Shown here in pieces: positions 1-14,327 of a stretch of 64,000 bases of DNA. Source of the DNA: Utricularia gibba. Taxonomy: Eukaryota > Streptophyta > Magnoliopsida > Lamiales > Lentibulariaceae. Where the stretch lies: assembly GCA_002189035.1 (NCBI GenBank), contig NEEC01000002.1, positions 930,001-994,000 of the forward strand, read 5' to 3'. Both the position numbers and the translations under genes were made by a program. The notes under the pieces are model-generated. The model was not told where the DNA came from. It saw nothing but the letters and a program-made list of their open reading frames with translations, and did not search any database. Positions within the stretch are counted from its first letter, which is position 1; each line of letters begins with the position of its first letter.

Positions 1-479
1 TGGGAGTCGTGGAAAGGCATGGTTTAGTCGACAAGCCGGATGCAAGAGTGCCCATGACCATGTTCTGGCTGCTCCCACAGTTTCTCCTCCTCGGTGCATT
101 CGACGGCCTTTTCAAATCCGCCGCCGTTGAGTTCTTCATCGACCAATCCCCTCAATCGACAGGGAAATACATTCCATGGTTTATAAATGCTGTCTGGGGG
201 ATCGGAACGCTCGGCAGCAGTCTGTGCGTTTATGTGGTCGGGAAACTGAGCGAACGAGGTGGGAGAAGGAACTGGTTCCAGCATGACATCAACGCGAGCA
301 GGGTGGATAAGTATTTCTGGACCCTGGCTTGGCTGATCGCCGTGAATCTCGTCGTTTTCATCGTGGTGGCGTTACTTTTCCGGTACAACGAATCTCGGAT
401 CGAAGAAGACGAAGAAATGGAGTTTGACGGGATGGAAGAGCCGTACCAGGATGAGAACCCTCGATGCTGCTGCTGCTGA
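1..479 (+). CDS. NRT1/PTR family (NPF) transporter, last exon, 5' partial
   Basis: This is the C-terminal end of a proton-coupled nitrate/peptide transporter of the NPF (POT) family. The frame is already open at base 3, so the gene starts outside the window. It encodes about 158 residues. They include the motif FWLLPQFLLLGAFDGLF, FFIDQSP and GKLSERGGRRNWF, which are typical of transmembrane segments 10-12 of plant NPF proteins, followed by a last hydrophobic helix (TLAWLIAVNLVVFIVVALLF). The tail is acidic (EEDEEMEF) and ends in four cysteines, CCCC, just before the stop. The cysteine run could be a palmitoylation site, which is inference. The sequence and the MYB neighbour recall the NPF5.5-like group, but the substrate cannot be read from this piece. 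Location is expected at the plasma membrane or tonoplast. Confidence 0.9.
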   Translation, partial: GVVERHGLVDKPDARVPMTMFWLLPQFLLLGAFDGLFKSAAVEFFIDQSPQSTGKYIPWFINAVWGIGTLGSSLCVYVVGKLSERGGRRNWFQHDINASRVDKYFWTLAWLIAVNLVVFIVVALLFRYNESRIEEDEEMEFDGMEEPYQDENPRCCCC

Positions 480-3127
480 TACTGATCAAGAGTCATCCGT
501 ACACCGGTGGCCTGCAGGGGGAAGATGACGACTCCTCATCACAATGGAAAGTAAATTACATCAATAAAATCCCAAAATTTAATACTTTGTTAAAAGTTAA
601 TGATCAATTTTTAATATAAATTATGTAATTTATTCCCACTGTATAACTTATTTCCAAAATTTCGTACATCAATCATAATTAATTTTTAAAATTTGATGTA
701 TAAAATTTTGGTTTTTCCCAATTCAAAATAAGTTTCATACGATTCAAAAATTAGACATGATTAATTGAATATTAGTTTTTAAATAATTGAAAATGAATAG
801 TATCAATTATTTCAAATAATAGATACTAAATAATTAGAAATCAATTTTGCAGTGTATAAAAATAATGAAAATCAATTTTATTAATGTTTTAAAATAGTGT
901 ATATAACATTAAGATCACTTTTATAATTTTCAAAAATAATGAAAATCAATAATATATATATATAGATTGTTTGTGCATTTTAACGGGTTTCAAGAAAACT
1001 AAACATTTATGTCCCAACCTATCCAAGTGGTCCATCTGGCTGAAGATAATTGGTTAAGGCATCGGTGGTCAATCTAGAGGCAAGCCTTCTCACTCCCTTT
1101 GAATTTTAAAGTTGCTTTGCCCACAGTCGCCAACCAAAGAATCCAATGCATTTACATTTACATTATATTTTATAAAAAAATATTATATATGTAAAATTAA
1201 TTATTTAAAATTTATCCTTCTTACTTGATCGCTAATCCATCAAAAGTTCTTGTGAGACAATCTGACTCACTCAGATGATTTTGAAATCTAGCCATCTATA
1301 ATTGAATCAATAGTCAACCCTATGGTAGCATTATTGAAATTATGCAACAAATAGATCAAGAGATCAAATACGTGAAATCTAGGTACAAAATAAATGTATA
1401 TCATATTACAAAAGATTAAGTTAATTTAATTATCAATAATTTATGATTTTTTATATATTTTACTATTTTAATTCCAAATATTGATATGAAATTATTTATT
1501 GTAATAAATATAATTAAACAAGTTACTGGTTCTGACACCCACTAGTCAAATTGGAGTTACCTGAACAGTGTCCTTGACGCACTCCTGTTGATTTCCACGT
1601 GTTCTCCACGATGCGTTGGTGTTGGAATTTATCACTCCTCACTGTTGATGATGCGACACAAGGAGACCGGTGTCCTCGACATCGTCCCCACAATTGAATG
1701 AAGGGAGAAGCATGTCTGTTCTTTCTTATTTTGAACAACCCATTTTTCACAATCCTATTCTTTTTTATATAAAATAATTGCCAAGGTGTGACACAATGAG
1801 ATAAACACGAAAAATATATGGAATCAATTATAATTGATATTTCGTCGTTTCCGATTCTATGTTTGATCATGTCACAACATATAGTCGTGGATATGTTGGG
1901 TGATGTATCACTTCAGGGTGATGTATATTATTAATCATATCATTAATAATAGGGAAGAAGAAAATCGATCGATTCATTTATATGTATATTATTTAATGGG
2001 ATCATATGAATGAATTATTTGGATGATTTGAAATTATGAGCACGGCAGAGCATGTGGCTATGATTGAACTCATAATGTCAGACCTCTATACTATTTGAAA
2101 TGGGTTTGTTTTTTAATAAATGAAGAGAATAGATCTAATTCAAATATTATTTAATTTGTAAAATTCATTTAAAAATAAAAAGGCAGAAGAATAAGGTGAC
2201 TCTATTTATGATTCTAAGGGTGTGATCCAAGATTTAACATGGTATAGATGGGGAAGAATGTAAAATTAAGGGTCTTATTATGATATCTTACATTAGTTAT
2301 GTATGAGGAAATAGACATAATTCAATAAAAAAAAAAAAATTCTTATAATTTTGTATAAAGTATTTTTTCTTAAAAGAAAAAATGTAAAACAATGAAGTTA
2401 GAATATTCTAAATGTACAATATCATATAATAAGAACATAAATCTTTATTACATTTGATAAACTCACATCCTAACAAATGATATTTTATTTTATTTTATGA
2501 TTTTAGATATAATTAGCAAACACAATTACTTTAAAACATAGATCTACACACTTACGTACGCATACAATTGCCTTATTCAATTACTCAACACAATCATTTT
2601 TATTTTTTTCTATTATATTTGATTATTATATATATATACTTACGTACAGAAAATTTTCAATTTTATTTCCTCAACTATTTTATTTTATTTTTAATGCGAC
2701 CATTAATTTATGAGGACATGCACCTTTTGACGTCACTTTTTACACCGTAAAAGCCTTCAATTTAGAGCAAATTGCCATTTTTTTTATTGTTTTTTAAGCA
2801 GACCCGTTTTCTTCTTCACTTGGCGGTCACCTGTTTGAGGATCTTTCTCCATGTAATTCTTGAAGATAAGAGATTGGGTGGAATCAATAAAAGGTGGGAT
2901 GGATAGCACGATGAAGGGAAAGCAAATTGGTGGGATTTTAAAGCAGAGATGAAAATCCGAGTACATCACTGATGATATCTTGTTGATTTCCATTCCTAAA
3001 GATGCAAAACCCAGAAAAAGAAAAGAAGCTGTTGATAGCACTACAAGGGCTGTAAGACGAGGGGGTTTGAATGCTCTTTTTGTGTGATTCTGCACAATAA
3101 ATCGAGTTCATGTTCCGGGTGTGGCAT
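480..3127. other. AT-rich intergenic region
   Basis: No gene is supported here. The DNA is strongly AT-rich with long A and T runs. Short reading frames (1523-1870 and 2784-3095 on the minus strand, 2568-2750 on plus) have low-complexity translations and no family features. The right end (about 2780-3127) is probably the 3' untranslated region of the MYB gene. Confidence 0.6.
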
Positions 3128-3966
3128 TCATGGGGAATACATTGCCGGGTGCTGTCCTAAACCAGCATCCGAATCAAGCTCAAGATTCATACTGAATTCT
3201 GTAGAAGAATGCGGATGAAGATGATTTGTCATTTTCCCCTTGGAATCGTCGGATGCTGTGGTCGTCGTCTTCTCCGGTGCCTTTGGCTCTTCGATACTCA
3301 CCATGGTTATGTCGTGAATACTGGATCTCTTCTTGTCTTTCCCACCTGCAACTTGCCTAATAAAGTACTTCTGAGCATGACTGGCAACCTGAGTGGGAGT
3401 CCTCGTGGTCACGAAATTACGAGATATGTTTCGCCAATCCCCTTTTCCATATTTCCGCAATCCAAGCAAGAATTGCCTGCAAAGTCAGCCAATTTGAATG
3501 CAAAAGCACAGGAATTGGTTCCCGGAAAAATCCCTCAGTACCTGTGTTCTTCTTCAGTCCAGGGTACTCCCTTCTTCCTCTCGTGTTCACTGCACCTGGA
3601 AGAGGGCTTCCGCTGTTTCAACCCACCCTTCTCGCTGACCCACTCCAGTGTAAAGGAATTGTTGATGTACCCCGGAATCGGAATCGCCCCGGATTCGATA
3701 TCAGTGATATCTTCCACAAGTTCCCTGTAATGGTTGATGACATCGTGCACGGTTTTCCCCGGAGTCATCGAAGCCACATTGTACCAGCGATCAGGGGTGT
3801 CCTTGTCGTACAATGCGAGGGCGTTTTCGAACCGCTTGTTCTCCTCCGGAGTCCATTTGGAGAACCTGCTGCTCTGGTCGAAGAAGAGCCAGTTGGAAGA
3901 AGAAGCAGAAGAAGAGGAGTGATGGGCGGAGGGTGCAGAGGGGACAACTCCCACCCCTCTGTTCAT
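3128..3966 (-). CDS. DIVARICATA-like MYB-related transcription factor (two MYB repeats)
   Basis: Two exons join in phase: 3966-3542 and 3476-3128, giving 257 residues; the 65-bp intron has GT/AG ends. The first repeat (about residues 35-85) has the SANT-like pattern [24 protein letters not shown]. The second (about 130-185) is the R1-type MYB repeat with [27 protein letters not shown] and the diagnostic SHAQKYF motif. That two-repeat layout defines DIVARICATA/RADIALIS-interacting MYBs, nuclear regulators that bind I-box or GATAAG-like sites. The tail is Ser/Thr/His-rich and unconserved. The ATG at 3966 is the first in frame; a reading frame opening at 3975 would need GTG. The region between this start and the next gene, 3.2 kb away, should hold its promoter. 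The family is clear; the exact orthologue (perhaps At2g38090-like) is inferred. Confidence 0.92.
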
Positions 3967-6900
3967 TGGAATCACAAGAAAAGGGAATTCTGAGGGGAAT
4001 CTGTGAAGAAAACCAGCAACAGCAAAAGGCTAACCAGAACTATTAACGGGAGAGAAGACAGATATCTATCTACGGTGCAGGAAAGCAGAAGCTAAGGGTG
4101 TCAGTCAGACAGCATAATGGTGGAACCTAAGTTGGCTTCTCGGCTCTCCAAAAGCTACTCAATGAAAAAAAAGGGAAAGAAGAATCTTTGCCTCAACACT
4201 TTGAGTTGAAGTGATGGAAATCTTTGTCCCCTGCCTTCACTCTCTCTAACTACTAACTTCTCACTTGGGAAAACAAAGGATGTTGGAGTGGGCAAAACCG
4301 TAAATACACATCATAGGGTGTGGGGACAGCCCCGGTATTATTTTAGTTTCCCTTAGGGGTAGATCCGTACTTTCACTTTACGATTGTGCGGCAGCTGCTT
4401 CGCCAATTGCTATGAGCCGTCCACGTTGTAGTTGGATGGCATCTGTCGTCGTTGTCGGCCAATTGTTGGTTGCTTAATTTTTCTTTTTTTATAACAAAAA
4501 TTAATATGAATTTATTATTCATTTCTAATGATTAGATTAAACACCGAGAATAAGCTCTAATGACATTAAAGCGGCATAACAAACGTGGACGCAACCTCAA
4601 CTTGTAGACTGCCGACAGGTGACCGGTAACTATATACTAGATTATGGATGTAAGAATAAATTTATTTAAATAAATAAATCACCATAATTTTGTATGTCTT
4701 ATTATAATTTTTTAACGTAAAACGTAATTTTTCTCTTATTATAATAAGGTAAAAACATAAAATCATGAAAATTATATGTTCAATACGTACACTACAATAT
4801 AAGGAGAACATGAATCATCACATTAAATGATTGATAAGTCCACATTTTTAATGGAGACTACTTTTGAAATTTTATAATATTATATTTATTACTAAGGTTG
4901 TATTTTAATTATTCTTTTATTGCTGAAAAGTGAGTGCCCCTACACAATACCATTCATTTTCACGCGATTTTATTATATATATTAAAAAAGAAATAGTTGA
5001 ATTGCATAAAAGGTAATTTCCCATTAAAAAATAACAAAGTCGCTTTCCGAATTTGGACTCTACGTAATTTTGAAATACACGTCTATTATAAAAAAAAAAA
5101 AAATACGAAAAAAGTGTCTAGGGGTTCGGTCCGGTGCAAGATGAACCGATTCCATGCGAGAACCAATCACAAGTCGCCACTTGGGATTATGAGAAGTTAG
5201 GTTTTTCATATTCTTTAAAATAAAAAATATATTTTTTAATATTTTAAGACAAAATTTGCAATGAAAGTGACGTTATTTAATTAAGCACTTAGGTTTGGTG
5301 TGATGGAGCTTTTGGAAAGAAGAAATACATGATTGATACTCTTTTTATCTGTCATTGCAACTGGCTGGCGGCTGCTGTATGTTGATCGACATGCAAGTTT
5401 TCATTTAATGGAGTAAATTATTTTAGTGGGCCTCTATTCGCAACTGCATTCCACCTGTTTGGGCTGTTTGAGTCTATTCTTGGCGTTCATTAGGCTCCTA
5501 TTTCCCTAATGGGCCCATATTAATCCACAAAATTTGTAAGGAGCTGTTTGGGCCGCCATCTAGCGGACAATAACAAGCCGAAAGAATGGGATTATATTTT
5601 TGATAAATTTAAAAACTTCAAAATATTTTTATAAGAAAATAAATATTTATATTTTATGCATAATTTTTCTTATAAACTTATTATATATTTTTGAATTATA
5701 TTTTATGTTATTATTATAGTTTCAATAGATTTGTATTAAAATTATATTTTCAAAATCATATTTATTAAAATATGTAATAGTAAATTTATTTTTCAAAAAA
5801 TCAATTCTAATATAAAATCTATCATCTCATACTTTTTATAAAATTAAAATTATTATTAACAATTATTTCTCATACAAAAAACTTAGGTACATATTTGTAA
5901 AATAGAATCAATTCTAAAAACATATATTTGATTTTAAAGATATTTACTATAAAATATTATAAACCAATTAAATTAACCACGTTAATATAATATTTCTAAA
6001 TTTTAAATTTTTGTTGCAAAAATTATGTTTTTAAATAGAATATATTCTAAAATGGAGTTTAACCCATTACTTTAAAACACATTTGAAATGCCACCCCAAT
6101 CCCCATGTTATTGTTTGATGGGGTTTCCAATTTCCATTTGATTTAGGGTTTTCATTAATTTTCAAAACATAAATCAAAATAAATGATTGGTGTGTAGTTA
6201 GTTAACATTCTATCCTATGAAGAAGCCTCTTCAATAAATACCAACGGTTTTTGGAAATAATAAAAAACCTCAATAATTCACCCACTAAAACCATGTGACA
6301 TTGTCACCTTCTAACAAAAGGCATTAATGAACTTACATACTACAAATGATGACACCTCCAATTATTTTCACACGTGCAATTATAATGGCTACAGATACCT
6401 ATTTCGTAGTGGAATCAAATAATGGTCGCAGCGGCATGTTATCTCTGTGGGCGGACCCCCTGGTGACATGTTTGTTACATCACTAGACGTGCCCGCACCG
6501 CACCGTCTCAACATTCCTGGCATCCATTACTAAGATTACTGTTCACGTAACGTGTCACACCAATTAAAAAAATGCATATTTTATTGTTGAAATGCGCTCA
6601 AGGTGCATTTCAAAATGATTTTGGTCGGTAAATTTGCTTCATAAAAATATGAAATTAATTTTTTAATTATTTTTAAAATAGATATAGCTTATTCTATAAC
6701 AATTCCGAAGAAATAATGTTCAAGGATGTAATTAACAACTTAATATTTAAATTGGAAATAAAACATTATAATCATAAGATGGTTGATAGGTTACTTTAAT
6801 TAATGATATATTTAAATTATTTATGTTGAGATAAATATGTGTTATAGGATTACATTTTGAAAAGCGATTTGATAAATAAATTTTTTAAATATGTGTGTAA

Positions 6901-7160
6901 AATTATATTATATCTCAAAAAAGAAAATGATTAAAAATATTCGCATGCCTGATGGTTGTTAGGGTAATTGTTTATGGGAATGAGCGACTGTTTCTTCATC
7001 ATCGGGTGCGGGTATTTAGGCGAAGATGGAGGAGATTGCATAACTTGGTTGTGGGTACTGTAACAGTCCTCTCAATTTCCGATCTTGATTTTGTTTCTTT
7101 GAGTTGTTTTTTTTTTTTTTCACTGGGAATTTTTGGGGGGTAAGTGTATGTGGCGAGCGC
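3967..7160. other. AT-rich intergenic region with divergent promoters
   Basis: This lies between the divergently transcribed MYB gene (-) and O-fucosyltransferase gene (+), so it should carry both promoters. The first 300 bases look like a 5' untranslated leader of the MYB gene. From about 4600 to 6950 the sequence is very AT-rich with many A/T runs. I see no coding exon, no tRNA and no clear terminal-repeat element. The frame at 4997-5200 is low-complexity and not supported. Confidence 0.55.
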
Positions 7161-9661
<2,501 letters not shown>

Positions 9662-9778
9662 TACATGATACAGAAGGATTTCGGTATAGTAATTCAGATA
9701 TTGAAATGCTCAAACGCGATACAGATACAGACGTGCATATAGGCAAAGAAAACAGGATTAGTAAACAGGAATCGAAGT

Positions 9779-10516
9779 TTACTCGACGGGAAGCATAACC
9801 TCGTTGGTTCTGAGCGCCGGCAGAGTGAAGGGCGGATTATACCTCGCGAGAACGAAATCTCCGGTGACCTGATGCCCATCTCTCTCCAAACACGCCTTAA
9901 GGTTCTTCACACGCTCCGCCACCACGCTCTCACGGGCCACACCACTAAACTTCACCACCGCATACTTCTTAGGTTCCTCCTCCCTGATCACCACTCTGTC
10001 ATCCAACGGCTTCGGCGCATCCGCTGCCCTCGCGTACTTGGACGGTAATATAAAAGCCATGGTCACCATTTCCCCCCGGCTCTTCGTCACCACCGGCGCC
10101 GTCATCGCCACATTCTCCGCTGGCGCTGCCGTCGTCAGGACTGGAGCCGTCATCGCTACCTTCTCCGCCGGCGCCCCCGCCGTGAGGACAGGAGCCGTCA
10201 TTGCGATGGGCTCGGGTCTAGCATTCTCCGCCTTGCCGAAGGCGCCAATATACCTGCCGAGGATACTGAATCCCCCGTCTTTGTCTGAATTGAAGTCGGC
10301 GGGGTCGTAAGTAACTTCCGCGACCACCGCCGGAGGATACTTTCGGATTTCGTAGTCCGCCGCTGCCGCGATGACCTATTGGGAGTAAAAAAAACAAAAA
10401 AACTTCAAATCACTAAATGCAGAATTCGCAATTCCACATCCAGGTACCAGAGAAACATTTGATCAAACCTCGTATTTGGGGGTTTCGACATTGATTTTAC
10501 CAAACACAATACCCAT
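9779..10516 (-). CDS. SOUL haem-binding family protein (SOUL-1/HBP-like)
   Basis: Two exons, 10516-10469 and 10375-9779, join in phase to 214 residues; the intron is 93 bp. The protein starts MGIVFGKINVETPKYEV, close to plant cytosolic SOUL-1 (At2g37970-like), and continues through YEIRKYPPAVVAEVTYD and the C-terminal GDFVLARYNPPFTLP..RTNEVMLPVE. SOUL proteins bind haem and tetrapyrroles and have been linked to tetrapyrrole handling; the role in this plant is inferred from family. There is no transit peptide, so a cytosolic location is likely. Residues around 60-100 contain three tandem copies of the MTAPV motif in a 16-residue unit, encoded by a 48-bp tandem repeat. The gene is convergent with the O-fucosyltransferase gene, so their 3' ends probably overlap. 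GC content is much higher than in the flanks. Confidence 0.95.
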
Positions 10517-11264
10517 GCTGATGAAACCTACGGATCTTGATTGCACTGTGTTGCTGAGCTGGATGCTGAGTCGATGATCGGAGCGGGAGCGTGGTCTGAA
10601 TTTATATGTGGATCGCCGGCGGCGGGAGGAGGGGGAAGCGTTGACTCCGCAATACCGGCCGTGGAATCAACCCGCGGGGATAAAACGCCACGACATTTGG
10701 TACGCCCCATGGACGTCATCCTTCCACGTGGTGGCTTGTGGTACTTCTTGCTCAATTGGGACGAAGCTGCCACCGAGCTGCAGCTTCACATTGGGCAAGA
10801 AGCCCACTGTGCGCACCGCCCGTGCGATTGGGATTTTCAAAAGGAAAAAAACTGGTTTTTTTTTTAAATTAATATTTTTTTATTAAAAAATATCAATTTA
10901 TGATTAAGGATATTTGAATTGTGATTAAATAATGATTGAAGGTTCATTTTTTCTATTTTAAAAAAGGTTTTAATTTGGCCCAATTATATTTCACATTAAA
11001 ATGTTTTTTAATTATAATTTTTTAAAATATGGGTAAGGAGAGTTGTTAATGGGCTTGGAATTGAAAGCCCGGTCCACTCTAGAATAAATAGCTGAGATAT
11101 ACATATACTCCCGCTATACGACGACGTTTGGAGCTATTTGGTTTCCGTAGCCCGGTTAAGGTTTAGTAGAATTGAAGGCCTCCGCCGAACGCGGCGCGGC
11201 GGAGGTACTTGGCGGCCGTCCTCCTATGAATAAGAGAGTTAGTTCACGACCGGGTTAAAGGACC
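10517..11264. other. Intergenic region, SOUL promoter side
   Basis: The first 300 bases upstream of the SOUL start are GC-rich and probably hold its leader and promoter. From 10860 to 11050 the sequence is AT-rich. At 11150-11264 it becomes GC-rich again and resembles a leader upstream of the unassigned frame that begins at 11265. The overlapping frames at 10528-10886 have no family features. Confidence 0.4.
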
Positions 11265-11696
11265 ATGGTCACCGGGATAGGATGCGCCGCTGAGTCAACT
11301 CGTGAGCGATTTTGGGCCTCGGAATTGGAGTCTCATTGTTCGGGGATTCCTGCTGCCTCCGTTGGTGTAATCACCTCGATCCGTGGGGTGAAACGCAATC
11401 TATTTACTGGTTGTCCTTTAATTTTGTCGAATGCATCTTCTTTGGCTGCTGAGGTAAAAACATCATCGTTTTTTATGCTCTTTCAGGGTATCAAGTTGTT
11501 TCCAATAGGAATCGGATTGGCTACGTACAATAACCACACAACATGGTGTGTGTTTCTTCATTGCAAACACAGACATACTTACAATGATGCAAGGAACGCA
11601 AGATTCAGAAGTCAATGGCAAGAGTTTCGAGCTAAAGTTGCGAAAAAACACGGAGCCGTCGAGATTCAGAGCCCGATCCCCAAATCTTCTAACTAG
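11265..11696 (+). CDS. Hypothetical small protein, unrecognised
   Basis: An uninterrupted frame of 143 codons starts with an ATG that follows a GC-rich leader-like stretch. The translation is not low-complexity; it contains SIRGVKRNLFTGCPLILSN and a basic C-terminal part rich in H, R and K (HCKHRHTYNDARNARF). I do not recognise a family. A second open frame immediately downstream (about 11699-11863, with EEAQKATYTAAVAP..CREKDYGPIG) also looks protein-like, and a TAG acceptor-like site lies between them. This could be an unresolved two-exon gene, a gene fragment, or chance. Transcript data would decide. Confidence 0.3.
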   Translation: MVTGIGCAAESTRERFWASELESHCSGIPAASVGVITSIRGVKRNLFTGCPLILSNASSLAAEVKTSSFFMLFQGIKLFPIGIGLATYNNHTTWCVFLHCKHRHTYNDARNARFRSQWQEFRAKVAKKHGAVEIQSPIPKSSN

Positions 11697-11930
11697 AGTT
11701 GCAGAAAAACAGGGAGCTAAAGTTTGAGGAGGCCCAGAAGGCAACTTATACAGCTGCAGTTGCTCCCATGTACAGATCCTGCAGAGAAAAGGATTATGGT
11801 CCTATTGGGGTCAAAATTCCGTGGCACTTTCTCAAGATTTTTGATACATACCTAAGAGTTTAGTAGTAAAGGGATCCTGCACAAAGACAGGGAAGAATGA
11901 ATTGTCGATTCATTACAAAGGGATGGGATC

Positions 11931-12598
11931 CTAGTTTAAAGCAGAGTCTTCAGACGTACCCTGAAACCAGTTTCCTCTTAAAGCAGAGTTTAAATCTTCC
12001 CCACCGCCATTCTTCAAAACCTGTTCACGTAATTTGGCTCAGAAATTGGTGAAATGAGGAAGACTGAGAGTGGTGTAATGATAATTACTGTTGGTGTGCA
12101 GCTTGTTTCTGTCTGAAAGTAGACATCTTGAGCACCGTAGTATATTGAGGAACTGTAATGGAAGGGCATCGTTTTGTCCACAGGGTACTGCTCGAACACA
12201 TCCTTCACAGAACTCTTTTTGTGACCTGAATCATCCCATTTTCTAAATGAAAAACTAGAAAAAGGAGAAGATCAAAAGACCCCAGAAAGAAAAGAACCTG
12301 AGACATCAGACTTGGAACTCCATGGCTCATTTTCACTCCCGGAGCCATTTACCCTCTCAGCTTCAGGAGAATGCAGCGACTTTTTCCCCAGACTCATCTG
12401 ATTACAGAAAATGATGAAATTGTCGCAATTAACAATGACAATGAGCACAAAGGGCATGATCACCATGTTTACCGTAGCAGGAGAAGGCGAACTCTTTGAA
12501 CGACCCCCAGAGGACGTTATCGGAGAACCTTTGGACATGGGACTATCAGAAACGAGTGAAGAACAAGAAGAGAGATGCTTTTGCCTTCTTCCCTCCAT
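11931..12598 (-). CDS. Plant-specific protein of unknown function with SSxYYGxQDVY motif
   Basis: Four small exons join in phase to 150 residues: 12598-12473, 12397-12298, 12225-12089 and 12020-11931. The start is MEGRRQKHLSS, followed by a Ser/Pro/Gly-rich segment. Exon 3 carries FHYSSSIYYGAQDVYFQ and exon 4 ends with RGNWFQG. I recall these two blocks (SSSxYYGGQDxY and RGNWWQG) from a small family of uncharacterised plant proteins, so I trust the gene model, but no biochemical role is known to me. No signal peptide, membrane segment or coiled coil is visible, and the protein is probably intrinsically disordered. An upstream in-frame ATG at 12619 would add seven residues; I chose 12598 because the family begins at MEGR/K. 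Confidence 0.75.
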
Positions 12599-14327
12599 GC
12601 CGCAGACTGAAAATTTCACTCCCCAAATCAGAATCGTGGCTATGGAGAATTACAACCCCACAACCCCCGGATTTATACGCAAAGAGAAAGGCCCACCAGC
12701 GTCCCAAAGTAACCGCCGCTGAACAACCAAATGGATAAAACCCAGGAAAAAAGCAATGGGAGCCGGAGGTAATACAATGGGCAAATGAAACGCAACGAAA
12801 AGAGACAAATCAGGAGAAGACACGTCAAGAGACCATTGCCATCCCCGCTTGAGATCATCAACCAAAAGAACAACTTTAGGAGAACCATCAACTGTAGCCA
12901 TAATCCCAATATGCTACTTTATTGCTTCTTATTTATTGAATAAAAGCATTAATAAAATAAAAGGTATATCACATTATGCGTCATGTATCACAAAAGGTAA
13001 TTTTTTGCACACATATTTTCGAATCATTTAGAAAGTGATCGCATTTACATTACCCCTTATATATTAAGACAAAAATTTTTTAACATGACTACTTTCTTCA
13101 TACATTGGTATAATCACATTTGTAATAGGCTCTATATTTTATTTCTAATTTTTCCCGAAAAAGAAAAAATAAATTATCTTTGGAATAGACGTGAACTGTA
13201 CGGCGACCGACAACCGGGTTACTTTTCCCTAGGGAAATCAAATTGATGAAAAATTTGCAATCTTGTAAGAAGGAGGCGCCACGTGGCGGGTTTTTAACCA
13301 CGAATGCTTACTCAGCGGATATTTCTTGTGGGCATCCACCCGCCCCAAGTTTATTTCTCTTCCCGACCCACGGGTTTCTTTGCGGCTACCCCTTTTCGCC
13401 CGGTCCTCGTACCCAAGACATGAAGAAACGTGTCATGATGGTTTGGATGTCGGTATAAGAGTACGGACCAAACCAGTAATGGAGGAGTTGTTGTTGGGAC
13501 GAGGAGGAATGACTGACGGCTTATCTTGAAAAGGAGGAATGGGGTTTCTTGCTGTGGATGGCGGCCATCCTACGCGTTGTGTCCCAAAAAACACGACCTT
13601 GTTCGTGACCAGATACGAGGACCGCCCAACACAAGCATTTCAGACAAGGTGGCTGATTCCAAGACAGACTTGCTGATCTGCTAACCTATGCGACACTGAA
13701 CCTATTCGAATCCGAATACATTAAAAATTTGGTTATATATCAGATAATGTGTAAAAAAAAAATTAATTTTTTTAACTTAATGTGTGAGAAAGATTGTACT
13801 AGAATTCAACTTACTTGGTCTCCTCAAATGAAACACATGGCTCCTGTGTTATGGGTACGCACAGAGATTGGATCGAATTGAATCTCTTGGTTCCACGAGT
13901 TTTTTTTTTTTTAATTGTGATAAAGAAGACAAAGGAACACATTCTGTCTGAACTCATAGGTCCAGGTTTCATGTACTGTTGGGTGTCGCAAAGCCCTGTG
14001 TCGTCTCACTACTGGATCCGGCTTGTCTTGATGGGCCTACTATAGTGGGCTTTTAAGTATAGCCGTTCTGACGTGGTAGGCCCAATATCAGAATCAGTAA
14101 TAAAACAAAAACGATTTATAATTAATTTGTATTTCGAATTTAAATTGAAAGCCGTGGTCGGCGAGTAGAAAATATACTCGAGTATATTCTCCCCCAATGC
14201 AGGGGGTTTTCGTAGGGTTTAGTACCGGCTCTTTCTTGGTGAGCGGCGAAAGGTCAATTCAATGGCGGTCTTTTGAGTTTCGAGGAAAGGGGTACGAATC
14301 GGGACTCCGTTGTTTGACCTAAAGCCG
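12599..14327. other. Intergenic region
   Basis: Promoter side of both neighbours, which are divergently transcribed. Reading frames on the minus strand at 12650-12909 overlap each other and translate to hydrophobic low-complexity sequence. The stretch 13200-13700 is moderately GC-rich with no recognisable exon. The last 170 bases look like the leader of the carrier gene. Confidence 0.45.

Noticed and set aside
1000-1140. Possible tRNA-derived SINE remnant
   Set aside because: A GGTTAAGG-like stretch is present, but no proper A and B boxes or cloverleaf could be found.
2784-3095. 103-codon minus-strand frame next to the MYB gene
   Set aside because: Lies just downstream of the MYB stop, has no family features and is best explained as its 3' untranslated region.
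10528-10886. Overlapping frames on both strands upstream of the SOUL gene
   Set aside because: They overlap each other in a GC-rich promoter region and show no conserved motif or splice chain.
12650-12909. Two hydrophobic minus-strand frames
   Set aside because: They overlap in different frames and look like chance frames in the leader of the small unknown gene.
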